From NCBI RefSeq assembly GCF_900963305.1, contig NW_021780168.1, positions 498,501 through 562,500 on the forward strand: a DNA stretch of 64,000 nt, given 5' to 3'. Under the pieces are notes generated by a model that saw nothing but the letters and a program-made list of their open reading frames with translations, was not told the DNA's origin and did not search any database. This DNA is from Echeneis naucrates. Taxonomy: Eukaryota > Chordata > Actinopteri > Carangiformes > Echeneidae. A program made the position numbers and the translations under genes. This document shows positions 1 to 9,064 of the stretch, in pieces. How positions within the stretch are numbered: position 1 is the first letter of the stretch; the number at the start of each line of letters is the position of its first letter.

Positions 1-287
1 TGAACTGTTGGAGTTACTGCCTTCACTCCTGACGTCCAGCACAAGAATCATGCTGCATGTTAGGACAAATGACACTTCCTGTCTGAATACCCAAAGAACA
101 ACTCCAATCTCCTCCTTGAAGTTGCATCCTCATTCTGATCACCTGGCTCCTCACCTGGTCACTTATTGATACAAATACATACTAAGGCAATAGCCTACCC
201 ACTGAGCTAACTCCCTTGTGGTAACATACTAGTATGCATCCATAATTAAAAAACAAAGCTCAGTTCTTTGAAAGGACCCACAATAGC
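1..287. other. tRNA-cluster spacer
   Basis: No coding gene is visible. Positions 225-287 match the flank upstream of 26709, so this is the left part of a duplicated tRNA-Phe/tRNA-Ser cassette. The first 170 bases resemble nothing else recognised here. Confidence 0.6.
178..216 (-). pseudogene. tRNA-Ala-like 5' half
   Basis: Read on the minus strand this has a GGGAGTTAGCTCAGTGGGTAG-type start, typical of an acceptor/D-arm with an A-box, followed by a TTAGTATG anticodon-loop remnant. The T-arm is absent. A paralogous half lies at 43880-43919. Confidence 0.4.
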
Positions 288-348
288 TGCTGAAACCTGG
301 GATTGAAACAGCTTCAATCTAACGCTCTCCCAAATGAGCTATTGCAGC
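288..348 (-). pseudogene. tRNA-Phe(GAA) pseudogene, internally deleted
   Basis: The acceptor, D-arm and T-arm match tRNA-Phe, but about 12 bases covering the 3' side of the anticodon stem and the variable loop are missing. The GAA anticodon remains. The full-length paralogue is at 26709-26781, with similar flanks on both sides. Confidence 0.75.
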
Positions 349-545
349 ACAGCACACAGCCGAAGTGACTTCTCATTATTGCTTCCATGACCTGGAAGTG
401 GAATTAAAGGTGTGTCCCTATCACCGGCCTTGATAATGATAACTGAGCATCAGTGAGTGCTCTCATCCTCTGAGATGAGTCCTAAAAACAGCACTCAGCT
501 CTTGCTTGAGAACATGTGAAACTTGGTCCATAAAAACAACCAACT
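349..545. repeat. Phe-Ser cassette spacer
   Basis: This spacer is closely similar to 26782-26974, where the same Phe and Ser tRNAs flank it in the same order and orientation. It shows direct duplication of a two-gene cassette. No gene is visible in it. Confidence 0.75.
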
Positions 546-626
546 GTTGTTGGCATGATTTGAACCTGCGCGGGGAAACCCCAATGGATTTCAAGTCCAT
601 CACCTTAACCACTCCGCTACAACAAC
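546..626 (-). tRNA. tRNA-Ser(TGA)
   Basis: Full-length class II tRNA with a long variable arm (GGGGTTTCCCC type). The anticodon loop reads CTTGAAA, anticodon TGA. The T-arm contains GGTTCAAATC. The acceptor GTTGTTG pairs with CAACAAC. A run of five T lies just downstream on the minus strand and could be a Pol III terminator. Slight T-stem divergence leaves activity uncertain. Confidence 0.8.
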
Positions 627-1613
627 CATGTGCCATAAAAGCTTTCGATCTTCTTTGACAGCCTTTTTGGACACACAAACAGTCAGCGTGACGCATCCAA
701 CCTCACAATATTTCATGGTGTGGTTGAAAGAGGACGGAGAATATTGGAAATGTAAGTCAAAAAACCTGAGCTTGAACTGCACTCAGGTAATCAGGACAAC
801 CAATTCCTCAAGCTGGTAAAAACAATAACAACACAGGCTGTGACCAAACAGGTGTATTCACAGAGGGCAGAACTGCTGAAGGAAACCTGTCCACCTGACC
901 GCTGCTGCTCTCCAAATTGATGCACAATGTCACATCTCTACTGTGATTTACAGAACCATGAGGAATCTTCCAAGTGTTTATTTGATTAAACAATGTTCCT
1001 CACAGTGCTGCAGTCTCAGCAGACATATCACAAGGGGAGTTCCACTTACCACCACTGCTGATCTGCAGAACTGTGGCATGGCTCATCTTGAGACTGCAGC
1101 TAAAGAGGGTCTTTTAAAAGTGTGGGCGTCAGTGCAGCATCAGTGCTGCCAATTTCTCTGCAGTTTGTCTCTGTAACCACGTCTGTGTCGGTGAACACTT
1201 GTGCTCATCATAGTTGTGTGTCACTTTCTCAAAGTATGCACAAAGTATGCACAATTCTTCACAAGTATGCACAATTGATGTCAGTATGCACAATTTATCA
1301 GCTGATGCAGGTAATTCTGTAACATATCAGCCTCAGTCCGATAAGTAAAACGGCCAATATCAACAACCAATGTTTATTTCTGTGTAGTTACCGTTTGTGT
1401 GTATGTTTCAGGAGGGGGAGGGGGATTTGGCCATGTGGAGTTTGTTTGGGCATGTGACAAGTTTTTCACAGATTTGAGTTTAAATGGAGGAGACTTGAGC
1501 TCCCTGCACTCTTGCTATATTCTAATATGTCTCTGACTCCACCTTAAACATTACTGTCTAACTGTATGATAAATGTGCTATGCAACATGTTGATTGCCAA
1601 ACAAGCGCCACGT
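627..1613. repeat. Dispersed cluster repeats
   Basis: Positions 640-790 recur at 41885-42040 and, inverted, at 58905-59065. Positions 1177-1600 recur at 5428-5695 and, inverted, at 29556-29841. Around 1233-1293 the motif AGTATGCACAA occurs four times, a local amplification absent from the other copies. Short open frames here look like chance. Confidence 0.65.
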
Positions 1614-1685
1614 GGCCTGTTGGTCTAGCGGTATGATTCTCGCTTAGGATGTGAGAGATCCTGGGTTCAAATCCCTTGCAGTCGT
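1614..1685 (+). tRNA. tRNA-Pro(AGG), decayed acceptor
   Basis: D-arm GGTCTAGCGGTATGATTC, anticodon loop with AGG, and T-arm GGGTTCAAATCCC identify tRNA-Pro. The 3' acceptor strand no longer pairs with the 5' strand, so this is probably a pseudogene. Its 3' flank (1686-1780) recurs beside the Pro genes at 7318 and 60126. Confidence 0.75.
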
Positions 1686-1689
1686 TAGC

Positions 1690-1722
1690 AGTGCTAACCG
1701 TTACACCATAGAGCTGTGTGAG
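1690..1722 (-). pseudogene. tRNA-Gln-like 5' fragment
   Basis: On the minus strand this reads CTATGGTGTAACGGTTAGCAC, the acceptor/D-arm of tRNA-Gln. Only the 5' third is present. The same fragment lies at the same place beside the Pro tRNAs at 7318 and 60126, so it is a fixed part of the Pro cassette. Confidence 0.5.
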
Positions 1723-2052
1723 GTTTGCTGTCTGGTTGTTAGTTGCATTGCAAGAGCAATGGTAATGTTGTGGCTCATGCTGTGCTGAGGAGAACGCTTA
1801 CGGCAGGTGAGGCAGAGATACATCCTCCCACCTCTGAGAGGAAAAACAAGCACTTATTCCTGAAGGTGAGCTGCTTTGTTCTCTACAGAGTCCCACCATC
1901 AGAGAAGCAGTTCTTGGTCTTTTCAAGGAAACTTCATTCCTCTTAACACATCTTTTACACATCTTTTACTCCAAATAGGAAAAAAAACAAAAATCCCATT
2001 TTAATGAACAACAACCAGTTCTAACTGGTTGATGCATTGTTGCAATGCTTGA

Positions 2053-2124
2053 TTCCCATACCAGGAGTTGAACCCGGGCCACCTGGGTGAAAACCAGGAA
2101 TCCTTACCACTAGACCACATGGGA
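2053..2124 (-). tRNA. tRNA-Glu(TTC)
   Basis: 72-base tRNA with 5' TCCCATGTGGTCTAG, anticodon loop TTTTCAC (TTC), T-arm GGGTTCAACTCC and a matching 3' acceptor. One D-loop base is missing relative to the vertebrate consensus. It looks largely intact. Confidence 0.85.
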
Positions 2125-2571
2125 CACATTTTGTCACACTTTAGGCTGCTTAATAAAACCATCAGGCCAGGATAGACATTCTCTGATGGAGGCAGACTCT
2201 GGCCACAGCATGCTGGAGACACCGGACACAGGCACAGCAAAACCAGAAAGGAGGAATGCCCGCTGCCAAAAGCAGCAAACAGCTGCTTGGGTGAAAACCA
2301 GGAATCCTCACTGACAGATCATATGGGAAATGACTATACGACCCAATGGAGCTGAACAGAGAGGCGATCCCTGATGATCACCTCACATAAGAAGCATGTC
2401 ACATGTTTTTCCAACACGTTCTGACTTAGGTTAAATGAGTCACGTTCAGCACATGACTAAGTTAACTGAACAAATGAGTTTGAACCACTCACTCCCTCAC
2501 CAGTTATCCACCACTGCTGAGACCAGACCATGCTCAGATGGCATTTTCACTTTACAACAGCCAGAAAACAT
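2125..2571. other. Spacer, partly inverted duplicate
   Basis: Positions 2480-2571 are repeated inverted at 25133-25225, beside the matching Ser(GCT) copy at 25052. The rest holds one tRNA-Glu fragment and otherwise nothing recognised. Confidence 0.55.
2286..2328 (-). pseudogene. tRNA-Glu(TTC) 5' fragment
   Basis: Minus-strand acceptor, D-arm remnant and anticodon arm with TTC match tRNA-Glu; the T-arm is missing. It lies 160 bases from the fuller Glu(TTC) copy at 2053. Confidence 0.6.
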
Positions 2572-2653
2572 CATGAGGTGCCAAGTGGTTAAGGTGATGG
2601 AATGCTAATCCGTTGTGCTCTGCACATATGGGTTCGAATTCCTTCCTTGTCAG
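2572..2653 (+). tRNA. tRNA-Ser(GCT), degenerate
   Basis: D-arm AAGTGGTTAAGGTGATGG, anticodon GCT, long variable arm and B-box GGTTCGAATTCC mark Ser(GCT). Acceptor pairing is weakened, so probably a pseudogene. An inverted paralogue with the same flank is at 25052-25132. Confidence 0.7.
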
Positions 2654-3138
2654 TCTTCAGCTCTCTTTAGTCTGACTAGAATTATCCTGAACGTCTGACT
2701 ATATCTCCATCTTTCACGGTCTATAAATATCCCTGAAACCTGTTGATGGTGAACTTAAAAGTTCTCTGAGAGCTTTTCGTGTTCCATCAATATCATCAAC
2801 ATCAAAGGAGATACTGTGATGTCACAAAGGTTCTCATCAAAGAGATCAAAGACTCCTCCCAATCGTGGCCATGCCAGAAATCTTTGTACAACATTTTCTT
2901 CCTCTTTCTTTCATCGAATGTTCCTAAACTTCTATTAAAGCTTCTATTAAAGCTCTTAGTGAAACACATCACGGGTTCTAGGTCTTCCATGTGAATGCCT
3001 TTTATAGCAGGCATTTCTTCTTAATGCTGAAATGAAAGATAAAAAGCTATGCCGGAAGTTTCAAGGTGCTAACATTTCCAAACAGTTTGTACTAACAGTT
3101 AATTGAGGACAGATGTGACTTAAAGCACAGCAAAGATC
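2654..3138. repeat. Spacer with 'GGAGGAGTCTTTGAT' repeat copy
   Basis: Positions 2785-2870 hold one copy, read on the minus strand, of a block found also at 7400, 25320, 41695, 57705 and 60000. It contains GATGTCACAAAGGTTCT and CAAAGACTCCTCCCA. No gene recognised. Confidence 0.55.
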
Positions 3139-3212
3139 TTCCCAAGAAGGCCCTCGAACCACCATCCTTTCAGTTAACAGCTGAACGTGCTGACCGATTG
3201 CACCACAGAGAC
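3139..3212 (-). pseudogene. tRNA-Asn(GTT), 3' end lost
   Basis: The 5' acceptor GTCTCTG, D-arm, anticodon GTT and T-stem start match tRNA-Asn, but the sequence after TTCGAG is unrelated and the acceptor cannot form. The intact paralogue is at 61105-61178. Confidence 0.75.
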
Positions 3213-3782
3213 ATGTTCACCAGTCCCTGTTACAACCTGCTGTTCCAGCTGGAATTATCCTAAATGTTGCCCCACAATAAGAAGGTCGTTGGTTTGAATC
3301 TCAAACTGTCAGCTGTTTTTGAAAATATTGTCAGAGCAGTTTACTAAACAAACTGTCCCCTCATGGTCAAAGCACATGGTCCAAATATCTGATTTATATG
3401 AGTTCCAGCCAATGATGTTAGTGATAAGAGACGGCTTGACATGACGGGTTTCAATCTTACGTCCTTTTGAGGAACTGATGGAAAATAATCCTGTTGTTTA
3501 TGAATAGTCCTGATTGGTGGTTTTTTCTGCTGCTCTTATTTCATTTCTTGTGGTTGTCCTGCAGAGTTGGTTGTCTGACTGTTCTCTGTGTTACTGATGC
3601 AGTAAAAAACTTTGAGAGTTCTTGACGTGTTTCGTGGCTTCTTTGGTCACATTTGCTCCCTTTGTGTCTGACAGAGATCCTGAACCTTCCCATTGCTGGA
3701 TGTACTCCTGTGATGTGTGTTGGCCAATTCATTTCAAATATTTCTAAATCTGTCAGAAGGTCATTTCCCGTCTGTGTTCTTT
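3213..3782. repeat. Spacer with repeat shared with 43240 and 47760
   Basis: Positions 3330-3740 are repeated in the same orientation at 43240-43480 and 47760-48070, including GAGTTCCAGCCAATGATG and CTTGTGGTTGTCCTGCAGA. No protein gene recognised. Confidence 0.6.
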
Positions 3783-3846
3783 GATCTTATGGTTAGCACT
3801 GTGGACTTTGAATCCAGTCATCTGAGTTCAAATCTCAGTGGAACCT
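3783..3846 (+). pseudogene. tRNA-Gln(TTG), 5' truncated
   Basis: Anticodon arm with TTG, T-arm GAGTTCAAATCTC and 3' acceptor TGGAACCT match tRNA-Gln. The first part of the acceptor and D-arm is replaced by unrelated sequence. Confidence 0.7.
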
Positions 3847-4134
3847 CTGCCATCTGATTCAGTGTGATAGTGATTAAGAATAACACCCAAAATAGATACT
3901 CACCGACCTCTGTGGTTAGGTAAAGGTCCAAAGAGGATATAGATCAGTGGTAGACGTTCATCAAAACAAAAGGCCACTCAAAGCAGAACCACTGCTCAGT
4001 CTAACATTCAGACCATATCTTTGTGACAACAAACATGACGAGGTGGCCGACGACTCTCTCCTTCATTGCTGATAAATACATTAATGTGAGCAGTTAACTA
4101 TCCGTCTATTCACACACAGTCGAGGTCGCTGCAT

Positions 4135-4214
4135 GCTGAGGTGGCAGAGTGTCTAAGGCGATGGACTGCTAATCTACTGTATCCTGTGTGTGGGTTCACA
4201 TCTCATTGTCTTCT
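4135..4214 (+). tRNA. tRNA-Ser(GCT), degenerate
   Basis: The GAGGTGGCAGAGTGTCTAAGG D-region, GCT anticodon and long variable arm match Ser(GCT). The T-loop is altered (GGTTCACATC) and the acceptor strands pair poorly, suggesting a pseudogene. Confidence 0.65.
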
Positions 4215-5150
4215 GTGTTCAGCTGTCCATGTTGCAGCCTGCTATTCTAGGTAGAGTAATCCTAAACGTCTGACTTCAGGTCCATATATCAATCAAACTT
4301 GTTGAAGTTTAATTCAAAGGTTATCTGGATGTGTTGTATCTGCTTTCAGAGTTGTTGTCAGGTCATTAAGATTAAATAAGGAGCCTACAACTCCAAGACC
4401 AGTTAGTCAGAAAAACATGATGAGCCAAGTCCACAAATCACAATAGGATAATAATAGGATTTTCTTTCGCATAAAATAAACTGTCACATTAATGTCCTGA
4501 ATGTGCTGTGTGTAAATAATGAGGTTCATCAAAACAAAGTCAGAACCAGAGCTCAGGCTGTTGGTACACAAACAAAGAAAGGCATACTTGTGGATTCACA
4601 AGATTATATCAGGATCTGACCTTTTCCTGTTCCATCAGTAACCATCAAAATACATACATTTGTCCCCAAAATACACCCTACAGCAGTAGAGGTGAAAGAA
4701 AAGCAGCTTCTGTCAGAAGTTGGATTTGAACCCATGCATCATGTATGAATGTTGAATGCTTATGTTGTCACCTGAAGATGTGATAGTTGTGTCTATCCTC
4801 AGCTGGGACATGAACATAATCTCAACACTTGTTGAGATCAACAAGCTCTAATCAACTCAACACGAGTTGATTTTGGAAACTCAGACTGGAGCTGGTTAAC
4901 TGACATGTCAACTTTTCAATAGCTCAAAGGAGGCAGACTGGGTACTCGGCACTAAAACAACAGTTGAAATCTGCTTTACTTCCACTGCTAAAGAAAACTG
5001 CTGGGAGTTAAAACAAGCAAGGTTAATACTGAAGTATGTTTTCAAGAAGATCTTCCCTCTTCAGCTAGTGCAGCTTCAGTATGGCATTGTTACTATTGTA
5101 ATGATGTCAAACTTTGGATAGTGAACAGCTGCCTGTTGCTAAAGAGCTGT
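4215..5150. repeat. Spacer with repeat shared with 43070
   Basis: Positions 4440-4620 are nearly identical to 43070-43225, same orientation, and partly inverted at 25435-25510. A 28-base tRNA-Leu fragment lies at 4711. From 4740 to 5150 nothing was recognised. Confidence 0.6.
4711..4738 (-). pseudogene. tRNA-Leu(CAA) 3' fragment
   Basis: Minus strand reads the T-arm and 3' acceptor of tRNA-Leu ending in TTCTGACA. Nothing 5' of the T-arm remains. Confidence 0.55.
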
Positions 5151-5222
5151 TAGCAGAGGATGGTTTTGATCCATCGACCTCTGGGTTATGGGCTAGGCAC
5201 GCTTCTGCTGCACCACTCTGCT
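5151..5222 (-). tRNA. Initiator tRNA-Met(CAT)
   Basis: 72 bases matching vertebrate initiator tRNA-Met: 5' AGCAGAGTGG, CCCATAACCC anticodon region with CAT, the initiator T-loop GATGGATCAAAACCATC and 3' CCTCTGCTA. One anticodon-stem position is altered. It is the only near-complete Met tRNA here; fragments lie at 5273 and 58206. Confidence 0.8.
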
Positions 5223-5272
5223 GTAAAACACCCCAGATAGGACCCCATTGTTTATTATTTGCATCACTGCCT

Positions 5273-5308
5273 TAGCAGAGGATGGTTTCCATCATCCACC
5301 TCTGGGTT
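5273..5308 (-). pseudogene. Initiator tRNA-Met 3' fragment
   Basis: Repeats the T-arm and acceptor of the initiator tRNA 50 bases away, with small changes. A short local duplication. Confidence 0.6.
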
Positions 5309-5789
5309 TTCAAGAAATGAAATAAGACCACCAATCAGGACATTTCATAAACAACAACAACAAGAAACAAAAAACATCACATGTATTCAAAAGTAGCCCA
5401 ATTTTAATCTTGGCTGCTGACACAGACACCACGTCTGTGTCGGTGAACACTTGTGCTCCTCATAGTTGTGTGTCACTTTCTCAAAGGTTTGATGTCGGTA
5501 TGCACAATGTATCAGCTGATGCTGGTAATTCTGTAACATATCAGCATCAGTCCGATGAGTAAAACGGCCAATATCAACAACCAATTTGTGTGTATGTTTC
5601 AGGAGGGCGAGGGGGATTTGGCCATGTGGAGTTTGTTTGGGCATGTCAAGTTTTTCACAGATTTGAGTTTAAATGGAGGAGAGTTGAGCTTAAACAAGTT
5701 CATACCCCTAGACCAATGAGCCTTTTACAGCAGGACATTTATGGCCTTTAAAATGTAGTCAAACGTTTTCTAAGGGGAAAAACTTAATG
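5309..5789. repeat. Second copy of the 1177-1600 repeat
   Basis: Positions 5428-5695 repeat 1177-1600 with internal deletions. Positions 5702-5728 hold the 5' end of a minus-strand tRNA-Pro, and 5729-5789 match the flank at 19454-19520, so another Pro-Glu cassette existed here. Confidence 0.65.
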
Positions 5790-5861
5790 GTCCTGATGGT
5801 CTAGTGGCTAGGATTCGGCGCTCTCACTCCTGCGGCCTGGGTTAGATTCCCGGTCAGGGAA
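5790..5861 (+). tRNA. tRNA-Glu(CTC), degenerate
   Basis: GGTCTAGTGGCTAGGATTCG, anticodon CTC and 3' GGTCAGGGAA match tRNA-Glu. The anticodon stem 3' side and the T-loop (GTTAGATTCC) are mutated. A T-run follows. Likely pseudogene. Confidence 0.7.
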
Positions 5862-6373
5862 AATGTTTTTACTGAGAAATACAGGTGCTATTCTTCATAT
5901 TTGATCAACGACCAACGAGCCATTAGCTGCAAGAGTCTGTCCAAGAGTCTGTCTAATGTAGCCAAGTTTCCAAGGAGGACTCTGCTAATCATGTCTCTTA
6001 AATGTTGATTAAGAACAGTTTAACGTGCAAACAGAGAACAAACACTTGTAGAGTTCTTACCTGAGCTCCGGTGATACAACACTCAACTGATGCAACACTC
6101 CGTTTATAACAGTTTTACATTTAATAAAACACTTCAAGATTGTACTCACTCCGCCACACTACCACATCATTCTGCCAGCTTCACTGCATGACAATGACAC
6201 ACATATGACATTATGGGCAACATGAAGACAAACGTTGTGTGTCACTTCCTTGAAGGTTAGGGTTAGTGATCCATCACCTGATGATGTCTTTCACTAGCTT
6301 CTATAACTTTTGTTGACAGGGAGACTAAAAATGCCTGAACTAGCTGATTAGTTTTCATTGACAAGGAACAAAC
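5862..6373. other. Spacer, no gene seen
   Basis: Positions 5960-6070 resemble 44735-44840. Around 6165-6230 is a block similar to 19640-19700 and 60890-60935. No coding gene recognised. Confidence 0.5.
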
Positions 6374-6455
6374 TGGCAGTGGTGGGATTCAAACCCACGC
6401 CTCCGAAGAGACTGGAGCCTTAATCCAGCGCCTTGGACCGCTTGGCCACCCTACC
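6374..6455 (-). tRNA. tRNA-Leu(AAG)
   Basis: 82-base class II tRNA very close to the vertebrate consensus: GGTAGGGTGGCCAAGCGG start, AAG anticodon in a good stem, CTCTTCGGAG variable arm, T-arm GGGTTTGAATCCC and 3' CACTGCCA. No clear T-run immediately downstream. One of the best preserved tRNAs in the window. Confidence 0.88.
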
Positions 6456-6488
6456 CTGTGAATGAAAGTTATAGAAGCCATTTTCGCA

Positions 6489-6561
6489 GGGGAATTAGCT
6501 CAAATGGTACAGCGCTTGCTTAGCATGTGAGAGGTAGTGGGATCGATGGCCACATTCTTTA
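6489..6561 (+). tRNA. tRNA-Ala(AGC)
   Basis: GGGGAATTAGCTCAAATGG start, AGC anticodon and GGGATCGATGG T-region fit tRNA-Ala, but the T-stem and the last acceptor bases are changed. It lies 33 bases from the Leu(AAG) gene, on the opposite strand. Confidence 0.75.
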
Positions 6562-6678
6562 GCTCAAGACTTTAGCTCTTTGCAGATACAGCAAATATCA
6601 TAATAACAAGTGAACTGTGTTTTAGCTGTCGCAGGAGCTCAGAAGCTATCTGGTTAGCTAAAGCTGCTACACCATACA

Positions 6679-6750
6679 GGGAATGTAGCTCAGTGGTAGA
6701 ATGTGTGCTTTCCATGTATGAATCCTTTGGTGCAATCCCCAGCATTACTA
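6679..6750 (+). pseudogene. tRNA-Ala-like, anticodon position TCC
   Basis: The body (GGGAATGTAGCTCAGTGGTAG, ATGTATGA) is the second vertebrate Ala family. The anticodon position reads TCC, a Gly anticodon, and the T-loop is broken (GGTGCAATCC). Probably a pseudogene. Confidence 0.6.
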
Positions 6751-7317
6751 AACAAGCACAGGAAGTTCTTATTTTATCTAACACGCTGATATTTCAACCA
6801 GCACGTTGACTGGTTGTGTGTCCAAAAGGCTTCAAAGACATCTTTCAATTAAATTTAAAGAACAGTCAGACCGAACCTGAACGCTCCACCTGGACTCAGG
6901 TTCTGATTGGACCTCAGCTGATGTTAATAAGTGTAATCAGAGCAGAGAGCAGCTCCGGTATAAAACCAGAATCATTGATCCCCCACGCAACACAGATGCA
7001 TACGTCACACTCTCTCATGTTTGCTTCAAATGGTGAGCTCAGCACCACAAAAGTAGTACAAAGAAGTACCAAGATGTACAGAGGATCTGAAAGTATTGCA
7101 AAGTAAGTGGCTGACCATCATGACTCCTACCAAAGTTTGTCTCCTGTGAAAAGCACTCAATCACCAATATCCCTTCTCCTCAGCACAGCATGAGCCACAG
7201 AATTGCCATTGCTCCTGCTTCAGTTGCCAAGATACTGCAACTAACAACCAGACAGCAAACCTCACACAGCTCCATAGTGTAACAGTTAGCACCCCTGTTG
7301 ACTGAACGGCAACAGAT
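6751..7317. other. Spacer with tRNA-Pro 3' flank
   Basis: Positions 6815-6860 share a repeat with 58990-59030. Positions 7190-7317 are the inverted counterpart of 60198-60310, the 3' flank of the Pro tRNA. No coding gene recognised. Confidence 0.55.
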
Positions 7318-7389
7318 GGGCTCGTCCAGGATTTGAACCCAGGACCTCTCGTACCCTAAGCGAGAATCATACCCCTAGACCAAGGGGTG
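7318..7389 (-). tRNA. tRNA-Pro(AGG)
   Basis: Anticodon arm with AGG and T-arm GGGTTCAAATCC are well preserved and the 3' end GGACGAGCCC is canonical. The 5' acceptor has drifted (CACCCCTTGG for GGCTCGTTGG), which breaks pairing. It forms an inverted-duplicate cassette with 60126-60197. Confidence 0.78.
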
Positions 7390-7674
7390 TGGGCTGTAGA
7401 GTTCATGACAAAAAAGTGGGAGGAGTCTTTGATCCCTTTGATGTCAGTAGAACCTTTGTGACATCACAGAATCAGCATCTCCTTTGATGGTTACTGATGG
7501 AACGTTTGTGGTGTTTTTTTTTTATTATTAACCTCATTATTTACACACAGCACATTCAGGACATTAATGTGACAGTTTATTACATGCTAAAGAAACTTTG
7601 GTAAGAGTCATAATGGTCAGCCATGTACGTTGGGGGTTTTTTCAGATCCAAAATACATCCCTGTACATCAGAGT
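7390..7674. repeat. Pro-cassette 5' flank
   Basis: Positions 7395-7590 are repeated inverted at 59935-60125 and shared in part with 25318, 41695 and 57705. They include TGGGAGGAGTCTTTGAT and GTGACATCACAGAATC. Confidence 0.65.
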
Positions 7675-7748
7675 GGTGCTGTGGCTTAGTTGGTCAAAGC
7701 GCCTGTCTAGTAAACAGGAGATCCTGGTTTCAAATCCCAGCAGTAGGA
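7675..7748 (+). tRNA. tRNA-Thr(AGT)
   Basis: 74 bases with GCTGTGGCTTAGTTGGTCAA, anticodon AGT, and a T-arm ending CAAATCCCAGC. A seven-T run follows within about 15 bases. The acceptor stem has one mismatch. Likely functional or recently so. Confidence 0.83.
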
Positions 7749-7754
7749 TTTGTC

Positions 7755-8285
7755 AATTTTTTTGGAGTTATATTTCCTAATTATGTAAATTGTTCTTTGT
7801 TGTGACATTGTTTCTTTTAATTAAAAGGAAAAAAAATCTTCTTTCATACCTTTGACCTTTTCTGTTAGATCCCCAACAGTGCTCATTAGTTTGATATATA
7901 TAAAAACTTAATGTTGGATTTGATTCCACACACAAAAGTGTGTCATTAATCTTATGGATTCTACAGACTGAGGAGTTCATGTTCTCTTAGATTTATTTTA
8001 CAGCTGTAGTAACAATAAATCTCCAGCAGGTGGAAGTATTGCTGCTCAGATGTCATGTACACTGTGGGACACACAATACTCACAGAGGACTTTATTGTGC
8101 TGCAGTGAGATGTATAAAAAGCTCCAGTTCTACAGTCAGAAGATGTCCAGTCTGAAGGTGGATGAGTTCTGACTGCAGAAGAAAGTTTCAGAGCATCTTC
8201 CAATGGCTGATTATTGATCTGTGATCAGGTTATGAGCTATAAACACTGATCACCTTCAGGTTGGTACAACAATCAATCAAATATG
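7755..8285. repeat. Inverted duplicate of 27080-27622
   Basis: This ~530-base block is repeated, inverted and nearly identical over long stretches, at 27080-27622. Both contain an 80-codon open frame, but it starts at TTG rather than ATG in both copies, so coding is unproven. TATA-like and AATAAA-like motifs occur inside. Confidence 0.7.
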
Positions 8286-8755
8286 CTGCTTTCTGGGTCT
8301 TAACATTAATTATAAGTGTTGACAAAAAATGCTGTCTGTGACATTCACATTAGAATTCCAAACAATATGTAAACTCCATGTCTGAATAGAGGTGGATGTG
8401 TGAACGTGTGTTAAAATCAGAGAGAATTTACACTCATTCAACTCAAATCCAGGACCATCCCAAACATGACTATTAGTCCTGTCTGAGAGTTTCCTCCACT
8501 GACAGCAAACATACTGTATATCCATACTGATCACTGTGATCAGGTTTGAATCATCTCTGTGAGAATCCCACATGAAGCTGTCAGTCCTGCTGGATACACA
8601 CACATCCCACTGAACACATTTTACCTCACTATCATATGAAGAAATATCACAAACCAGATGAACTTCTCAATGTGATGATCAGAGAGCCTTTAGATTTCAT
8701 CATCATATGATAGAAACATGTTGGTTTTTTTATGAATATATTTTAATTTGTTAAT

Positions 8756-8795
<40 letters not shown>

Positions 8796-9000
8796 CTGCA
8801 GGATCAACCCCTGGCTGGGACAGGGCTGTTTGTTCAACGAGTCAAGTTGAAATAATTAATTGAATTTCACCTGAGGTGATGCAGCTTCTTCCCTTTAGTG
8901 GTTCACATTATAGACTCCACAGCAGTGATAGGTGACACTGATCTATGAAATAATGAAACCATGAGTCTTTCATGTTCAAGGCCTATTTGTGCAGGAAAGA
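8286..9000. other. Spacer, no gene seen
   Basis: Apart from an (AG)n microsatellite at 8758-8790, nothing was recognised. Open frames on both strands show no known domain. Confidence 0.5.
8758..8790 (+). repeat. (AG)n microsatellite
   Basis: An uninterrupted AG dinucleotide run of about 33 bases. Confidence 0.9.
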
Positions 9001-9039
9001 TCTTGAGTCTGGTACCTCAGACCACTGAGCCATCCTGAC
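9001..9039 (-). pseudogene. tRNA-Leu(CAA) 5' half
   Basis: Minus strand reads GTCAGGATGGCTCAGTGGTC then CCAGACTCAAG: acceptor 5' strand, D-arm and CAA anticodon of tRNA-Leu. Sequence then diverges where the intron would begin, and no T-arm is seen. The gypsy element begins 22-26 bases upstream of this tRNA's 5' end. Confidence 0.65.
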
Positions 9040-9064
9040 ACGTGTGTCCAGCTGCCAGTCTGTG

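Noticed and set aside
3275-3310. tRNA-Met-like 3' half
   Set aside because: Only a loose T-arm similarity; too short and diverged to support.
7860-8200. Solo LTR suggested by TATA and AATAAA motifs in the inverted duplicate
   Set aside because: No TG/CA boundaries, target duplication or matching internal sequence were found.
7961-8203. 80-codon frame as a novel small gene
   Set aside because: It begins at TTG in both copies, has no ATG in a sensible place, and retention can be explained by recent duplication.
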